NCBI GenBank assembly: GCA_036743375.1
Contig: DAINPP010000015.1
Location: 1 to 53,646 of the forward strand
Length of the DNA stretch: 53,646 nt
Reading direction: 5' to 3'
From: DAINPP01 sp036743375
Lineage (GTDB): Bacteria > Thermotogota > Thermotogae > MWEM01
Made by a program: the position numbers and the translations under genes. Shown in pieces: positions 42,641 through 51,455 of the stretch (position 1 is its first letter; the number at the start of each line of letters is the position of its first letter). The notes beneath the pieces are model-generated. The model worked only from the letters and a program-made list of their open reading frames with translations, was not told where the DNA came from and did not search any database.

Positions 42641-43697
42641 TCTGCCTTATCCCAGGGAACATTATAATACGATATACGATATCGATTTCCAAAGATTAAA
42701 AAGGCTTGGGATCGACACTTTGTTATTCGATTATGATAACACACTGGCCCCCTGGAAGAGTATAACCGTAAGTCAGGAAACCATACAATTGTTTGAAGAA
42801 CTGCTTTCTGAAGGTTTTAAGATCTGTGTTGTGACAAATGCACCAGCGAGCAGAGCCAATAATATTCTGGAATATTTTAACGGAAAGGTTCCCGTGTTTG
42901 GTTCCATGAAAAAACCGGGTATAAAAAATATGAAAAAGGTATTGGAATTTTTAAACTCAAAGCCCAAGCACACCGTACTGACGGGTGATTTGTTTTTTAC
43001 GGACATTATAGCCGGTAACCGTTTAAAAATCCATACGATTTTGGTCAATCCGTTCAGGAAACAATACAGTGATTTTCTTGAAAAAATAGTCAGCCAGATG
43101 ACAAGTGGCAGTTATTTGCTCTATTTTTATACGATAGGTTGGTTTTTCAGATTATCTCATTTGATTACACCGGATGAGAGAGCTGAAAGGTGGCAGGATA
43201 TAGATTTTGAGAAGTATATCAAGATAGGGTATAGGAATATTGTTTTTGACATGGATAATACACTGGCAAGATGGAAAGAGGAGGAATTATCAGAAGAAAC
43301 GATAGAAGGTTTAAAGAATCTGATCAGATCCGGTTTTCGTGTCTTTATCATGTCAAACACCAAATATATCAAGAGATTGCAGAACATAAAAGAGCGAGTC
43401 GGATACGGTATGGAAGTCTATGGAATGATGAAGAAACCGTTAATTTCCAAGGCGAAAGTGATAATGAAGCAGAAAAACATAATAGGTTCCGAAACGGTGT
43501 TTATCGGTGATCAGCTTTTCACAGATATTTTAATGGCAAATCTCCTTAAGATGTTATCTATAAAAGTAGAGCCTATTGATGTGAATTATGAACTATCTAT
43601 CACAAAATTTTTCAGAAAATTAGAACATCTGTTTGAGAAACATCAGCATAATTATAATAAAAAAAACTTTGATAGTATGGATGAGGAGAAATTATGA
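42615..43697 (+). CDS. tandem YqeG-type HAD phosphatase (two HAD domains)
   Basis: A 360-residue protein made of two complete YqeG-like HAD domains, where the usual protein is one domain of about 170 residues. Domain 1 (about 5-165) has LLFDYDNTLAPW and TGDLFFTDIIAGN; domain 2 (about 195-335) has IVFDMDNTLARW and IGDQLFTDILMAN. Both retain the paired Asp of motif I and the GD..TD of motif IV, so both could be catalytic. A hydrophobic helix (GSYLLYFYTIGWFF) joins them and may touch the membrane. The gene precedes yqeH, as yqeG does in Bacillus. Its end overlaps the yqeH start by four bases. Confidence 0.85.
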   Translation: MGLIRDILSLPYPREHYNTIYDIDFQRLKRLGIDTLLFDYDNTLAPWKSITVSQETIQLFEELLSEGFKICVVTNAPASRANNILEYFNGKVPVFGSMKKPGIKNMKKVLEFLNSKPKHTVLTGDLFFTDIIAGNRLKIHTILVNPFRKQYSDFLEKIVSQMTSGSYLLYFYTIGWFFRLSHLITPDERAERWQDIDFEKYIKIGYRNIVFDMDNTLARWKEEELSEETIEGLKNLIRSGFRVFIMSNTKYIKRLQNIKERVGYGMEVYGMMKKPLISKAKVIMKQKNIIGSETVFIGDQLFTDILMANLLKMLSIKVEPIDVNYELSITKFFRKLEHLFEKHQHNYNKKNFDSMDEEKL

Positions 43698-44797
43698 AGT
43701 GTCATGGTTGTGGTGTAGAATTACAAAGTGAATTTCCGGATAAAATCGGGTATATTCCTGAAAAATCGTTGATAGAAAGAGCAAATCCGATTTGTCAACG
43801 TTGCTACAAGATAAAACATTATGGGAAAAATATTTCCCCTGAAGTGATACATTATACGTTGTCAGATTTAAAACAAATCGCAAATGAGTGCCATGTTACA
43901 CTAATTGTGGTGGATCTTCTGGATATAAACGGTACCTGGAATGAGAATTTAAGAAAGGCTGTCGGGAAAAACTTCGTGATCCTTTTGAATAAATTTGACC
44001 TGATACCGAAAAACATCTCCTCTGCTGAGATAACTGGGTGGTTTTCGGAAGTGTTTTCTATTCCGGAGAGCAAAATCATTCCGGTAAGCAGTTTGAATGG
44101 ATTTGGAATCAAGAAGGTTCTTGACGTGATGGAACAAAGTAAAAAATGCTGCCTTGCCGGCGCGACAAATGTTGGGAAATCTACCTTACTGAATAAGATC
44201 CTCAAGTCTCAGAAAAGCTTTAATCCGAAGATGGATGTTGATGCGTCAACGTCAAGTGATTTTTCCGGGACAACTCTTGGCCGGGTAAAGAGATCTTTAA
44301 AAAATGGTGTGGTGATAATCGATACACCGGGAGTTGAGATTTCAAACCGGATGATGCAATACATTACTCCTGAAGACCGGCACTTAATCTTTAATACGGA
44401 TAAACTGACAAGACAGACTCATAAACTTGAAAGTGGAAAAACAATCTTTTTTGGTGGATTATGCCGGATAGATATTCTTGATAATGGTACGGAAAAAACA
44501 CCGATTTTCCAGATCTTTTCGGGACATAACATTAAATATCACAAGACTTCTACAGAAAAGGCAGATCAGATACACACTAAATTGTTTGGACAGGTTCTTC
44601 AACCCCCTTTTAGAGAGGGGTCACCGTCTGATTACAGTTGGAAAACAGATATTTTTGAATTGACTACCGGCCAAGATCTGGTTATTTCAGGCCTTGGATG
44701 GGTGAATGTAAAAAGAGGTCCTCTGAGGATATCAGTGAAAACGCCGGATAATGTTTCTGTGGAAATAAGAAAAGCGATATTTCATAAGGAACGTTAA
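43694..44797 (+). CDS. yqeH: circularly permuted ribosome-biogenesis GTPase YqeH
   Basis: A 367-residue GTPase needed for 30S subunit assembly in relatives. It has an N-terminal zinc finger (CHGCG ... CQRC), then the permuted G motifs: NKFDLIP (G4) before GATNVGKSTLLNK (G1), a Thr in SGTTLG (G2) and IIDTPGV (G3). The C-terminal beta-rich domain (SGLGWVNVKRGPLRI) is also typical. The motif order proves the permutation. Its stop codon forms the first bases of the -35 element of a sigma-28-type promoter for the flagellar genes. Confidence 0.95.
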   Translation: MKCHGCGVELQSEFPDKIGYIPEKSLIERANPICQRCYKIKHYGKNISPEVIHYTLSDLKQIANECHVTLIVVDLLDINGTWNENLRKAVGKNFVILLNKFDLIPKNISSAEITGWFSEVFSIPESKIIPVSSLNGFGIKKVLDVMEQSKKCCLAGATNVGKSTLLNKILKSQKSFNPKMDVDASTSSDFSGTTLGRVKRSLKNGVVIIDTPGVEISNRMMQYITPEDRHLIFNTDKLTRQTHKLESGKTIFFGGLCRIDILDNGTEKTPIFQIFSGHNIKYHKTSTEKADQIHTKLFGQVLQPPFREGSPSDYSWKTDIFELTTGQDLVISGLGWVNVKRGPLRISVKTPDNVSVEIRKAIFHKER

Positions 44798-44821
44798 TGA
44801 TATAAAAATAATTGCCGATAA
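44795..44821 (+). promoter_or_regulatory. sigma-28 (FliA) type promoter of flaG-fliD
   Basis: GCCGATAA at 44814-44821 equals the sigma-28 -10 consensus at all eight positions. Eleven bases upstream is TAATGATA (44795-44802), which agrees with the TAAAGTTT -35 consensus at five of eight. It lies 38 bases before the flaG ATG and overlaps the yqeH stop codon. Confidence 0.8.
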
Positions 44822-44859
44822 AATACTATGTAAATATAGATTCCAAGGAGGGGATCTCG

Positions 44860-45204
44860 ATGAATATTAACGTAGATAACAAGCTTCAATCTTTTGATGT
44901 TGTACGGACAGAAAACGTTAGAAGTGGAAATCCAGAGAAAAAGGAAGCCTCAAAACAGGAAATCAAAGATCCAAAAAAGGTAGACATTGCAATCCAGGAT
45001 TTTGAAGCGGGTATTAAGGCCCTTGAAGATCTTTATAACGGTGAATTGAGGATAGAATTTGACAAAGAAGCCGATATGAAGGTTGTAAAGATAGTTGATA
45101 GGGATAATGGTGAGATAATCAAAGAAATTCCACCGGAATCAATGGTGGAACTTTCGAAGAAGATTAACGAAATGATAGGTATCCTATTTGACGAAATGGC
45201 ATAA
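44860..45204 (+). CDS. flaG: flagellar protein FlaG
   Basis: 114 residues from ATG 44860 with AAGGAGGGG six bases upstream. The N-terminal half is polar and disordered. The C-terminal half ELRIEFDKEADMKVVKIVD, NGEIIKEIPPESMV and KKINEMIG is the FlaG fold. FlaG influences flagellar filament length and usually sits next to fliD, as here. Confidence 0.93.
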   Translation: MNINVDNKLQSFDVVRTENVRSGNPEKKEASKQEIKDPKKVDIAIQDFEAGIKALEDLYNGELRIEFDKEADMKVVKIVDRDNGEIIKEIPPESMVELSKKINEMIGILFDEMA

Positions 45205-45236
45205 ATAAGATACCAGAATAAGTGGGTGAAAAGAAA

Positions 45237-48179
45237 ATGTCAACGGATTATCTTTCGTATTTAAGTAATTCTCAACAAAACCGTATGCATATGGCGGGTG
45301 CTGCGTCGGGAATCGATATCAACTCGTTGATCGATGCGGAGATGACAAAAGCTGCTGAGCCGGTAACAAAATTACAGGAACAGGAACAAACACTGACAAA
45401 CAGACAAACCGCCTTGCAGCTTGTCGCTGATAAGCTGGATGCATTCCGGAGTTTTGTAAATGAATGGAAACTTCAGTCTAATTTCTTTCATAACAATGCC
45501 ACGTCATCGGATGAAAACGTGTTGACCGTATCTACGAGTGGATCAATCAGGGATACTTCTTTTAACGTAACCGTAGATAATCTCTCAAAAAGTCAGGCTT
45601 ATTACTCTACTTCTTCTGTTTCAGCGGAAAATACAACGAAGCTTGAAAACCTTGGAGGTACGGGAAACGGTATTTCAGGATCGGGTACTCTTTCCATAAA
45701 CGTTAACGGAGAAAGTTATTCGGTAGATTATTATGAGGGGAATACATTAGAGGAAATAACCGATCAGATAGAAAGTCTCGATGACAATCTTCAGGTTTAT
45801 GCCGTTAATTCGAGCGATGGGTTGAAGATATTCTTTTCCGGTGTGGATGCGGGAGTGAACCTTCAGATCAGTGATTCAGGTACACTTCTTGAGTCATTGA
45901 ATATGACGGAATCTTTCAAATCCAGTGGTTTTGTACTAGGTGATCCTGAAGCGGCCATGGAAGAAATGGGAATTGATTCAGGACAGTTAAAGATTACGGT
46001 AGATGGAACGGAATATACCGTTGATTATGATGCGGCAACGGACGATTTCGATCAGTGGATAGACGATATCTATTCTGATCCCGCTTATGAGGGCTTACTG
46101 GAAAAAGTCAGTATTTATTACGGTTCAAACGGTCAAACCGGAGATAGTGAAGCGATGAAATTGTTTATCAACGCGAAGAATCCGGAGAGTGAATTAACGA
46201 TAGAAGAATCCGGTGCAGGAAATATGCTGGAAATGATGAGATTCTTTGAGACTTACGCCTCCTCGGAGAGGGTGAGTGGTGTGTCTACGGATAATTTAGA
46301 TACTTTTGGGATGACGACAGATGCGGCCCTGACCTTTACGATAGGTGGAACGGATTACGATATTGCCTATGATGTTGACGCTGAGAGCTTAAACGACATA
46401 GCAGCGAAAATCAATGCCGATGTGAATATCAACGGTACGGTACTCGCTTCGGTTGTGGATACGGGTGCCGGAACAGTTCAACTCGTTCTGTCGGGAAAAG
46501 ATGCTACCGCTGAATTTGAGTTATCGGATTCCGGAGAATTACTCCGAACTTTCAATTTAACCGAAGAATTCGAGTCGACTTCAACCGTTTCAGGTGCATC
46601 GGCCGATACACTGGAAAGTCTCGGCGTTACCGGGGACAGCGGCAGAATATCGGTCAATATCGACGGAAATTACCGATACATCAACTATGATGCCTCAGCG
46701 GGCGGAGACACGCTTGATGATGTAGTTGCCAAGATAAATGCGGCAGATAGCCGATTGTATGCATCGGTTGTAGATTCCGGGGGTAACCTGACGTTACAAA
46801 TAGGCAGTACGGATCCGTCGGTGGACATAGCGCTCAGTGATTCCGGAGATTTTCTTGATGTGTTTAATATCGATACAGATGAAGCCAGCGGACATCATTC
46901 AAACGGTCATACGGACAGTGGTTATACGGACAGTGGATTTCAGGTAGCTGAACAGGCAACTGCTACGGTAGATTTTGGTGGAATAAGCACGGAGATAACG
47001 AGTGATACAAATACGTTTTCCAACGTTCTTCAGGGGATCAGTTTTACCGCAAGACAGGAGAGTGCAACGCCGATTACAGTAACTGTAACACAGGACATCG
47101 AATCCACAAAAGATCATATCAACGAGTTTGTTGATGAATATAATGCACTGATGGATTATATTTATGTAAGGCTTTTCGATGAAGATGATCAGGTGCAGAC
47201 GACTTCATCCGTCAGTGATTCTACCTCCGATACGGATCTGGAACAGACGTTGAAGGACTATCTGAGTGATGAGGAGGATTTAAGTGAGGTTCTCATCGGA
47301 GATCCGACTTTAAGAGACATTTTTAACGAATTGAAGGGGTTGGCTTATCAGGATTTTGATAATGGAGGATTGGAACTTTATTATTCCAACTCTCTGACTG
47401 GTAGTTCGAGTTCGTTACTTTCAGATCTTGGTGTCAGCTTACCATCTGGTTCTGATGGGACCTTGACCATACATGTCGATGGGTTTGACGATCCGATTAC
47501 CGTAGAGTATTCTGAAACGGATACCGTTCAGGATATCATCGATCGCTTGAATCAGTACAGTGATTATAATGTAACAGCGACGGTAGAAGAAAATGACAGC
47601 GGAAGTTTTGTTTTTAAGATTTCCAGTCCAAAGGATATAATCGTCACTGACAGTACGACGACTACCTATAGTGGATTGAAGAATATTCTCTTAACCAATC
47701 ATTACGATACTTCGCTGAAATATGACTTTCTGACGGACATAGGACTTGGAGCCTCAGATGGATTTAACGGATATGAAGATGCTTACAGGAATGTACAAAG
47801 GGGAAGAATTATCGTCAACGATGATTTATTGGAAGAAGCGCTGATGAACGATTCGGAGTCAGTCTGGGAGCTCTTCGGAATATCCGAAACGATTGCGGGG
47901 ATTGAAGTTGATGGTTTTGCAACAAAGCTTACTGACAAAATATATGAGTATAACAAGTTTAACACGGGTAAACTTCAACGGGTTATTGGTTATAGCGGAA
48001 CAATTAATGAGGAAATCCGTCGTATCAATAGTGAGATTGTTAACTGGTCTTCAAAGCTTAACACGAAATTTGAAGCTTTATGGAAAAAGTATGCTGCGAT
48101 GGAGCAATCTATCAGTTCATTACAGGAACAGGGTAATGCCCTTCAGCAGGCCTTTACTAATATGAACGGAGGAAGTTAG
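45237..48179 (+). CDS. fliD: flagellar filament cap protein FliD, enlarged by repeats
   Basis: 980 residues from ATG 45237 (GGTG nine bases upstream). The N-terminal AGAASGIDINSLIDAEM with the following helix, and a C-terminal coiled-coil leg (DSESVWELFGIS, FATKLTDKI, then heptads to the end), are the two halves of FliD. Between them are about five related modules of the flagellin hook IN type, each with a start like TLxxLG, a VDGxxYxVDYD strand pair, a helix such as DIAAKINA and an end LSDSGxLL..FN. This makes the protein about twice the usual length. It caps the growing flagellum and may also expose a large outer surface. The codons for NGHTDSGYTDSG carry a 15-base tandem repeat. Confidence 0.93.
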   Translation: MSTDYLSYLSNSQQNRMHMAGAASGIDINSLIDAEMTKAAEPVTKLQEQEQTLTNRQTALQLVADKLDAFRSFVNEWKLQSNFFHNNATSSDENVLTVSTSGSIRDTSFNVTVDNLSKSQAYYSTSSVSAENTTKLENLGGTGNGISGSGTLSINVNGESYSVDYYEGNTLEEITDQIESLDDNLQVYAVNSSDGLKIFFSGVDAGVNLQISDSGTLLESLNMTESFKSSGFVLGDPEAAMEEMGIDSGQLKITVDGTEYTVDYDAATDDFDQWIDDIYSDPAYEGLLEKVSIYYGSNGQTGDSEAMKLFINAKNPESELTIEESGAGNMLEMMRFFETYASSERVSGVSTDNLDTFGMTTDAALTFTIGGTDYDIAYDVDAESLNDIAAKINADVNINGTVLASVVDTGAGTVQLVLSGKDATAEFELSDSGELLRTFNLTEEFESTSTVSGASADTLESLGVTGDSGRISVNIDGNYRYINYDASAGGDTLDDVVAKINAADSRLYASVVDSGGNLTLQIGSTDPSVDIALSDSGDFLDVFNIDTDEASGHHSNGHTDSGYTDSGFQVAEQATATVDFGGISTEITSDTNTFSNVLQGISFTARQESATPITVTVTQDIESTKDHINEFVDEYNALMDYIYVRLFDEDDQVQTTSSVSDSTSDTDLEQTLKDYLSDEEDLSEVLIGDPTLRDIFNELKGLAYQDFDNGGLELYYSNSLTGSSSSLLSDLGVSLPSGSDGTLTIHVDGFDDPITVEYSETDTVQDIIDRLNQYSDYNVTATVEENDSGSFVFKISSPKDIIVTDSTTTTYSGLKNILLTNHYDTSLKYDFLTDIGLGASDGFNGYEDAYRNVQRGRIIVNDDLLEEALMNDSESVWELFGISETIAGIEVDGFATKLTDKIYEYNKFNTGKLQRVIGYSGTINEEIRRINSEIVNWSSKLNTKFEALWKKYAAMEQSISSLQEQGNALQQAFTNMNGGS
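45630..47700 (+). repeat. five divergent IN-motif modules within fliD
   Basis: Modules at about 45630-45920, 45940-46265, 46275-46560, 46580-46880 and 47400-47700 share the pattern TLxxLG, two strands around a VDG turn, a helix, and an end with SDSG or similar. Modules 3 and 4 are the most alike (VSGVSTDNLDTFG and VSGASADTLESLG; ASVVDTGAG and ASVVDSGGN). This points to tandem duplication inside the gene. Confidence 0.7.
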
Positions 48180-48180
48180 G

Positions 48181-48990
48181 ATAAATAAAGATAATCAGTC
48201 TAATAATAAAAACAAGAGACTCGATCAACTTTTAGTTGATCGAGGCTTTTTTTCATCAAGAACACGGGCAAATTCAGAGATACTTCTTGGAAATGTGATC
48301 GTAAATAATGAAAAAATTACAAAATCCGGTAAGCGATTCCCGGATGATTGCGAGATCAGTTTAAAGAAAATTTCTATCCCTTATGTCAGCAGAGGTGCAT
48401 TGAAACTGAAAAAGGCATTTGAATCATTTGATATCAATGTGGAGAAAAAAATATGTGTGGATCTTGGCGCATCAACCGGTGGATTCACCGAAATTCTCCT
48501 GATTAACGGTGCTAAAAAGGTCTACTCGGTCGATGTGGGATATGGACAGTTACATTGGAACCTTAGAAATGACGAAAGGGTCTGTGCGATGGAAAAAACC
48601 AACGCCAGATATCTGAATCCATCGGACTTTAAGGAAAAAATAGAATTCATTACGGGAGATTTATCATTTATTTCCCTGACATATATTCTTCCGGTTGTAA
48701 AGAAACTTCTTTCGCCTTCGGGCACAGGTGTCTTTTTAATAAAACCTCAATTTGAGCTCGAGCAGGAAAAGAATATAAAGGGTATCGTTAAAAATAACGA
48801 ATTCCGATATGAAGCGGTTATGAAAATCGTCAGTTGTTGTCTTGAAAATTTAATTTGTCCGGAAAAATTCGATGTTTCCCCTATTAAAGGACCTAAGGGA
48901 AACATCGAGTATTTGTTAAAAATATCTATTCCTTTTGATCAGAAAAGGGTTGTAAATGATAAAATGATAAGAGAGAAAATTTTTATTTGA
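48181..48990 (+). CDS. tlyA: TlyA-type rRNA 2'-O-methyltransferase (apparent ATA start)
   Basis: The S4 domain (NKRLDQLLVDRGFFSSRTRA, then IVNNEKITKSG) is followed by a FtsJ-like methyltransferase domain (CVDLGASTGGFTEIL, SVDVGYGQLHW, GDLSFISL). TlyA modifies 16S and 23S rRNA. The frame is open from 48166, just after a TGA, but contains no ATG, GTG or TTG before a GTG at 48295, which would delete nearly the whole S4 domain. The best start is ATA 48181: GGAGG is eight bases upstream and the resulting 269 residues equal the usual TlyA length. A sequence error cannot be excluded. It begins two bases after the fliD stop. Confidence 0.85.
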   Translation: MNKDNQSNNKNKRLDQLLVDRGFFSSRTRANSEILLGNVIVNNEKITKSGKRFPDDCEISLKKISIPYVSRGALKLKKAFESFDINVEKKICVDLGASTGGFTEILLINGAKKVYSVDVGYGQLHWNLRNDERVCAMEKTNARYLNPSDFKEKIEFITGDLSFISLTYILPVVKKLLSPSGTGVFLIKPQFELEQEKNIKGIVKNNEFRYEAVMKIVSCCLENLICPEKFDVSPIKGPKGNIEYLLKISIPFDQKRVVNDKMIREKIFI

Positions 48991-49003
48991 GGGGATGTTT
49001 TAT

Positions 49004-51385
49004 TTGAGGAAAATAAAGATCGATGATTTGGTAATGTTCAGGGAATCTGATTTTGAATTTTTTAACGATTTTGACCAGGATTTTGATTGCACAAAGGCTC
49101 ATGAAAGGGCTTTTGAAGCCATACAGGCAGGCTTTGAAATAACATCCCGTGATTATAATATATTTGTGGTCGGTGATACGGGGACCGGTAGAAGAACATT
49201 TGTCAAGCAGACCGTTCAAGATGTGGCCAAAGAAAAAGAGACCGCTTCGGACTGGATTTATGTATATAATTTTGATGATCATTGGAGTCCTCTCGCTATT
49301 TCTTTAAACCCCGGAGATGCAAAAAAAGTGGGAAAAGATGTCGAAAAACTACTTGAAGAAACGATGAAGGCATTGGATAATCTGTTTGAAAGTGATTTAT
49401 ATCAGGAAAAATCTCAGGAATTGAAGAAAGAATATGATGAGAAACAAAAAAACCTTTGGGATAAGATATCTGAACAGGCAAAGGAATTAAATTTTATACT
49501 AAAAGCGGCTCCGAATGGTATATTAACCCTTCCGTCAAAAGATGGAAAACAATTGACTGACGAACAGCTCGAATCAATGAGTGAAGAAGAAAAAAACGGG
49601 TTCAATGCAAATCAGATTAAATGTAAACAGCTTGTCGAAGGTTATTTGCATAAATCAAGGATAATAAGTAATGATTATCAGGAAGAATCTGAGAAACTCA
49701 ACGAGGAAAGTGCCGAATTTACATTAAATCCTTTATTTATGAAAATGGAAAAGAAATATAAAAAGTACGATGAATTAGTAGAATACTTCAAGAGCGTGAA
49801 ACAGGATCTAATTGATAACCTGATGATTATCATGGGAGAAGATCAGGAAGCTGCACTTAAAATGTTTAACGATTATCAGATCAATGTATTCGTCGATAAT
49901 TCAAGGTTGAACGGGGCACCAACAATTTTTGAATTGAATCCGACTTATTCAAATCTCTTTGGAAAGATAGAATATCTTTCGAGAAATTCTTATCTATACA
50001 CCGATCATACACTCATTAAAGCGGGTTCCTTTCATAAGGCAAATGGCGGTTATATTATCATAGAAGCCAAAGATTTGCTGCAGGACTTTTATGTCTGGGA
50101 CACGTTGAAAAAAATGTTATATTCTGAACGCATTAACGTAGAAAATATAGAGAGTCGAAGTGGCTATTCATCCCTTGCAACAATCAAACCTGATTCTATT
50201 CCATTAAATTTGAAAGTCATACTCGTTGGTGATACGTACATGTATGACATGCTTTATGAACTGGATCCTGATTTTGAAAAATTATTCCGTATAAAAGCGG
50301 AATTTGATTTTGAATTGGAAAATAATGAGGAGAGTAAAAAAATAATTCTCTCTTTTATTTACAGCGTGATAGAAGAAAAAAAACTGGCACAGATTGATCG
50401 GTCGGGTGTTATGGCTGTCTTTTCATATCTGTTGCGACTTTCAGGCTCAAGAAAAAAATTATCTTCCTATTTTAATAAAATATCAGATTTACTCATAGAG
50501 GCCTCAAGGCATGCCTTAAAGACTGAAAATAAGATTATTAATGAGTCGATTATCAAGAAAACACTTCTTTCAAAAGAAAAAAGAGTAAGCCTCGAGAGAG
50601 AAAAGATAGATGAGATGATTCTTGATAAACAGATTATTATTAATACAACAGGTGAAAAGATTGGAGAAGTCAATGGATTGAGTGTTTTAAACACCGGAGA
50701 TTACATATTTGGTGTACCTGCAAGAATAACCTGTGAATATTCTATAGGTAATTCGGGGATTGTTGATATTCAAAGAGAAGTGGACATGAGTGGCAAGATC
50801 TTTAAAAAGGCGGTTCTCACATTAGAGAGTTTTTTTGAGGCGAGATATGCAAAAGATATTCCGCTTTCCGTAAAAGCAACCGTATCATTTGAGCAAACTT
50901 ATGGTGAAATAGAAGGAGATAGTGCAACAGTTGCCGAGACCATATCATTAATATCCGCGATCAGTGGAATACCGGTCAAACAGGGAATTGCCATAACGGG
51001 TTCAATGAGTCAGAAAGGTGAAGTTCAGACTGTTGGAGGAATAACCGAAAAAGTAGAAGGATTTTACAGGATCTGTAAACAGAGTGGGCTTACCGGAGAA
51101 CAGGGTGTGATTATTCCGGAAGGAAACTACGATTCCCTTATCCTTAATGATGAAATTATCGAATCTGTCAAACAGAAGCAATTTTCTATCTGGACCGTTG
51201 AAACAATAGAAGAGGCAATAGAAATAATCATGGATAAAAAGGCAGGAATTAAAAATAAAAATGGCAACTTCCCAAGAGGGAGCGTAAATTATCATTTGAT
51301 GAAAAAATTAAGTGAAGTACATAAAAAAATATTAGAAGAACACGATGCTGATGGGATAAAAGAAAAAGAGGATAAAATCAAATAA
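49004..51385 (+). CDS. Lon-like ATP-dependent protease (AAA_32 family)
   Basis: 793 residues from a TTG at 49004 (GAGGGG nine bases upstream); an ATG at 48995 abuts that site and is less likely. The N-terminal ATPase has VGDTGTGRRTF, with Arg in place of the Walker Lys, which is normal for this LonB/LonC-like group. A coiled-coil insert (about 130-260) follows, then FHKANGGYIIIEAKDLL and VILVGD. The Lon protease domain has GDSATVAETISL (nucleophile Ser) and GGITEKVEGF (catalytic Lys), so peptidase activity is expected. It probably serves protein quality control. It follows tlyA by 13 bases. Confidence 0.88.
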   Translation: MRKIKIDDLVMFRESDFEFFNDFDQDFDCTKAHERAFEAIQAGFEITSRDYNIFVVGDTGTGRRTFVKQTVQDVAKEKETASDWIYVYNFDDHWSPLAISLNPGDAKKVGKDVEKLLEETMKALDNLFESDLYQEKSQELKKEYDEKQKNLWDKISEQAKELNFILKAAPNGILTLPSKDGKQLTDEQLESMSEEEKNGFNANQIKCKQLVEGYLHKSRIISNDYQEESEKLNEESAEFTLNPLFMKMEKKYKKYDELVEYFKSVKQDLIDNLMIIMGEDQEAALKMFNDYQINVFVDNSRLNGAPTIFELNPTYSNLFGKIEYLSRNSYLYTDHTLIKAGSFHKANGGYIIIEAKDLLQDFYVWDTLKKMLYSERINVENIESRSGYSSLATIKPDSIPLNLKVILVGDTYMYDMLYELDPDFEKLFRIKAEFDFELENNEESKKIILSFIYSVIEEKKLAQIDRSGVMAVFSYLLRLSGSRKKLSSYFNKISDLLIEASRHALKTENKIINESIIKKTLLSKEKRVSLEREKIDEMILDKQIIINTTGEKIGEVNGLSVLNTGDYIFGVPARITCEYSIGNSGIVDIQREVDMSGKIFKKAVLTLESFFEARYAKDIPLSVKATVSFEQTYGEIEGDSATVAETISLISAISGIPVKQGIAITGSMSQKGEVQTVGGITEKVEGFYRICKQSGLTGEQGVIIPEGNYDSLILNDEIIESVKQKQFSIWTVETIEEAIEIIMDKKAGIKNKNGNFPRGSVNYHLMKKLSEVHKKILEEHDADGIKEKEDKIK

Positions 51386-51414
51386 TCAGATTTTAAACGG
51401 CCACTTTTTTAACG

Positions 51415-51423
51415 TGGTATAAT
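51415..51423 (+). promoter_or_regulatory. extended -10 promoter of the secreted GAF-like gene
   Basis: TGGTATAAT on the plus strand 33 bases before the ATG at 51456; no clear -35 box. No convincing terminator was seen after the Lon-like gene. Confidence 0.55.
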
Positions 51424-51455
51424 TCAGATAAATAATTATAATGGAGGGGTTCTGA

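Noticed and set aside
48295..48990. tlyA starting at GTG 48295
   Set aside because: It would lack nearly the whole S4 domain, which is encoded in frame just upstream with a good ribosome-binding site ahead of ATA 48181.
49190..49205. Walker A lysine replaced by arginine in the Lon-like protease
   Set aside because: Arginine at this place is usual in this Lon-like group, so it is not a sign of inactivation.
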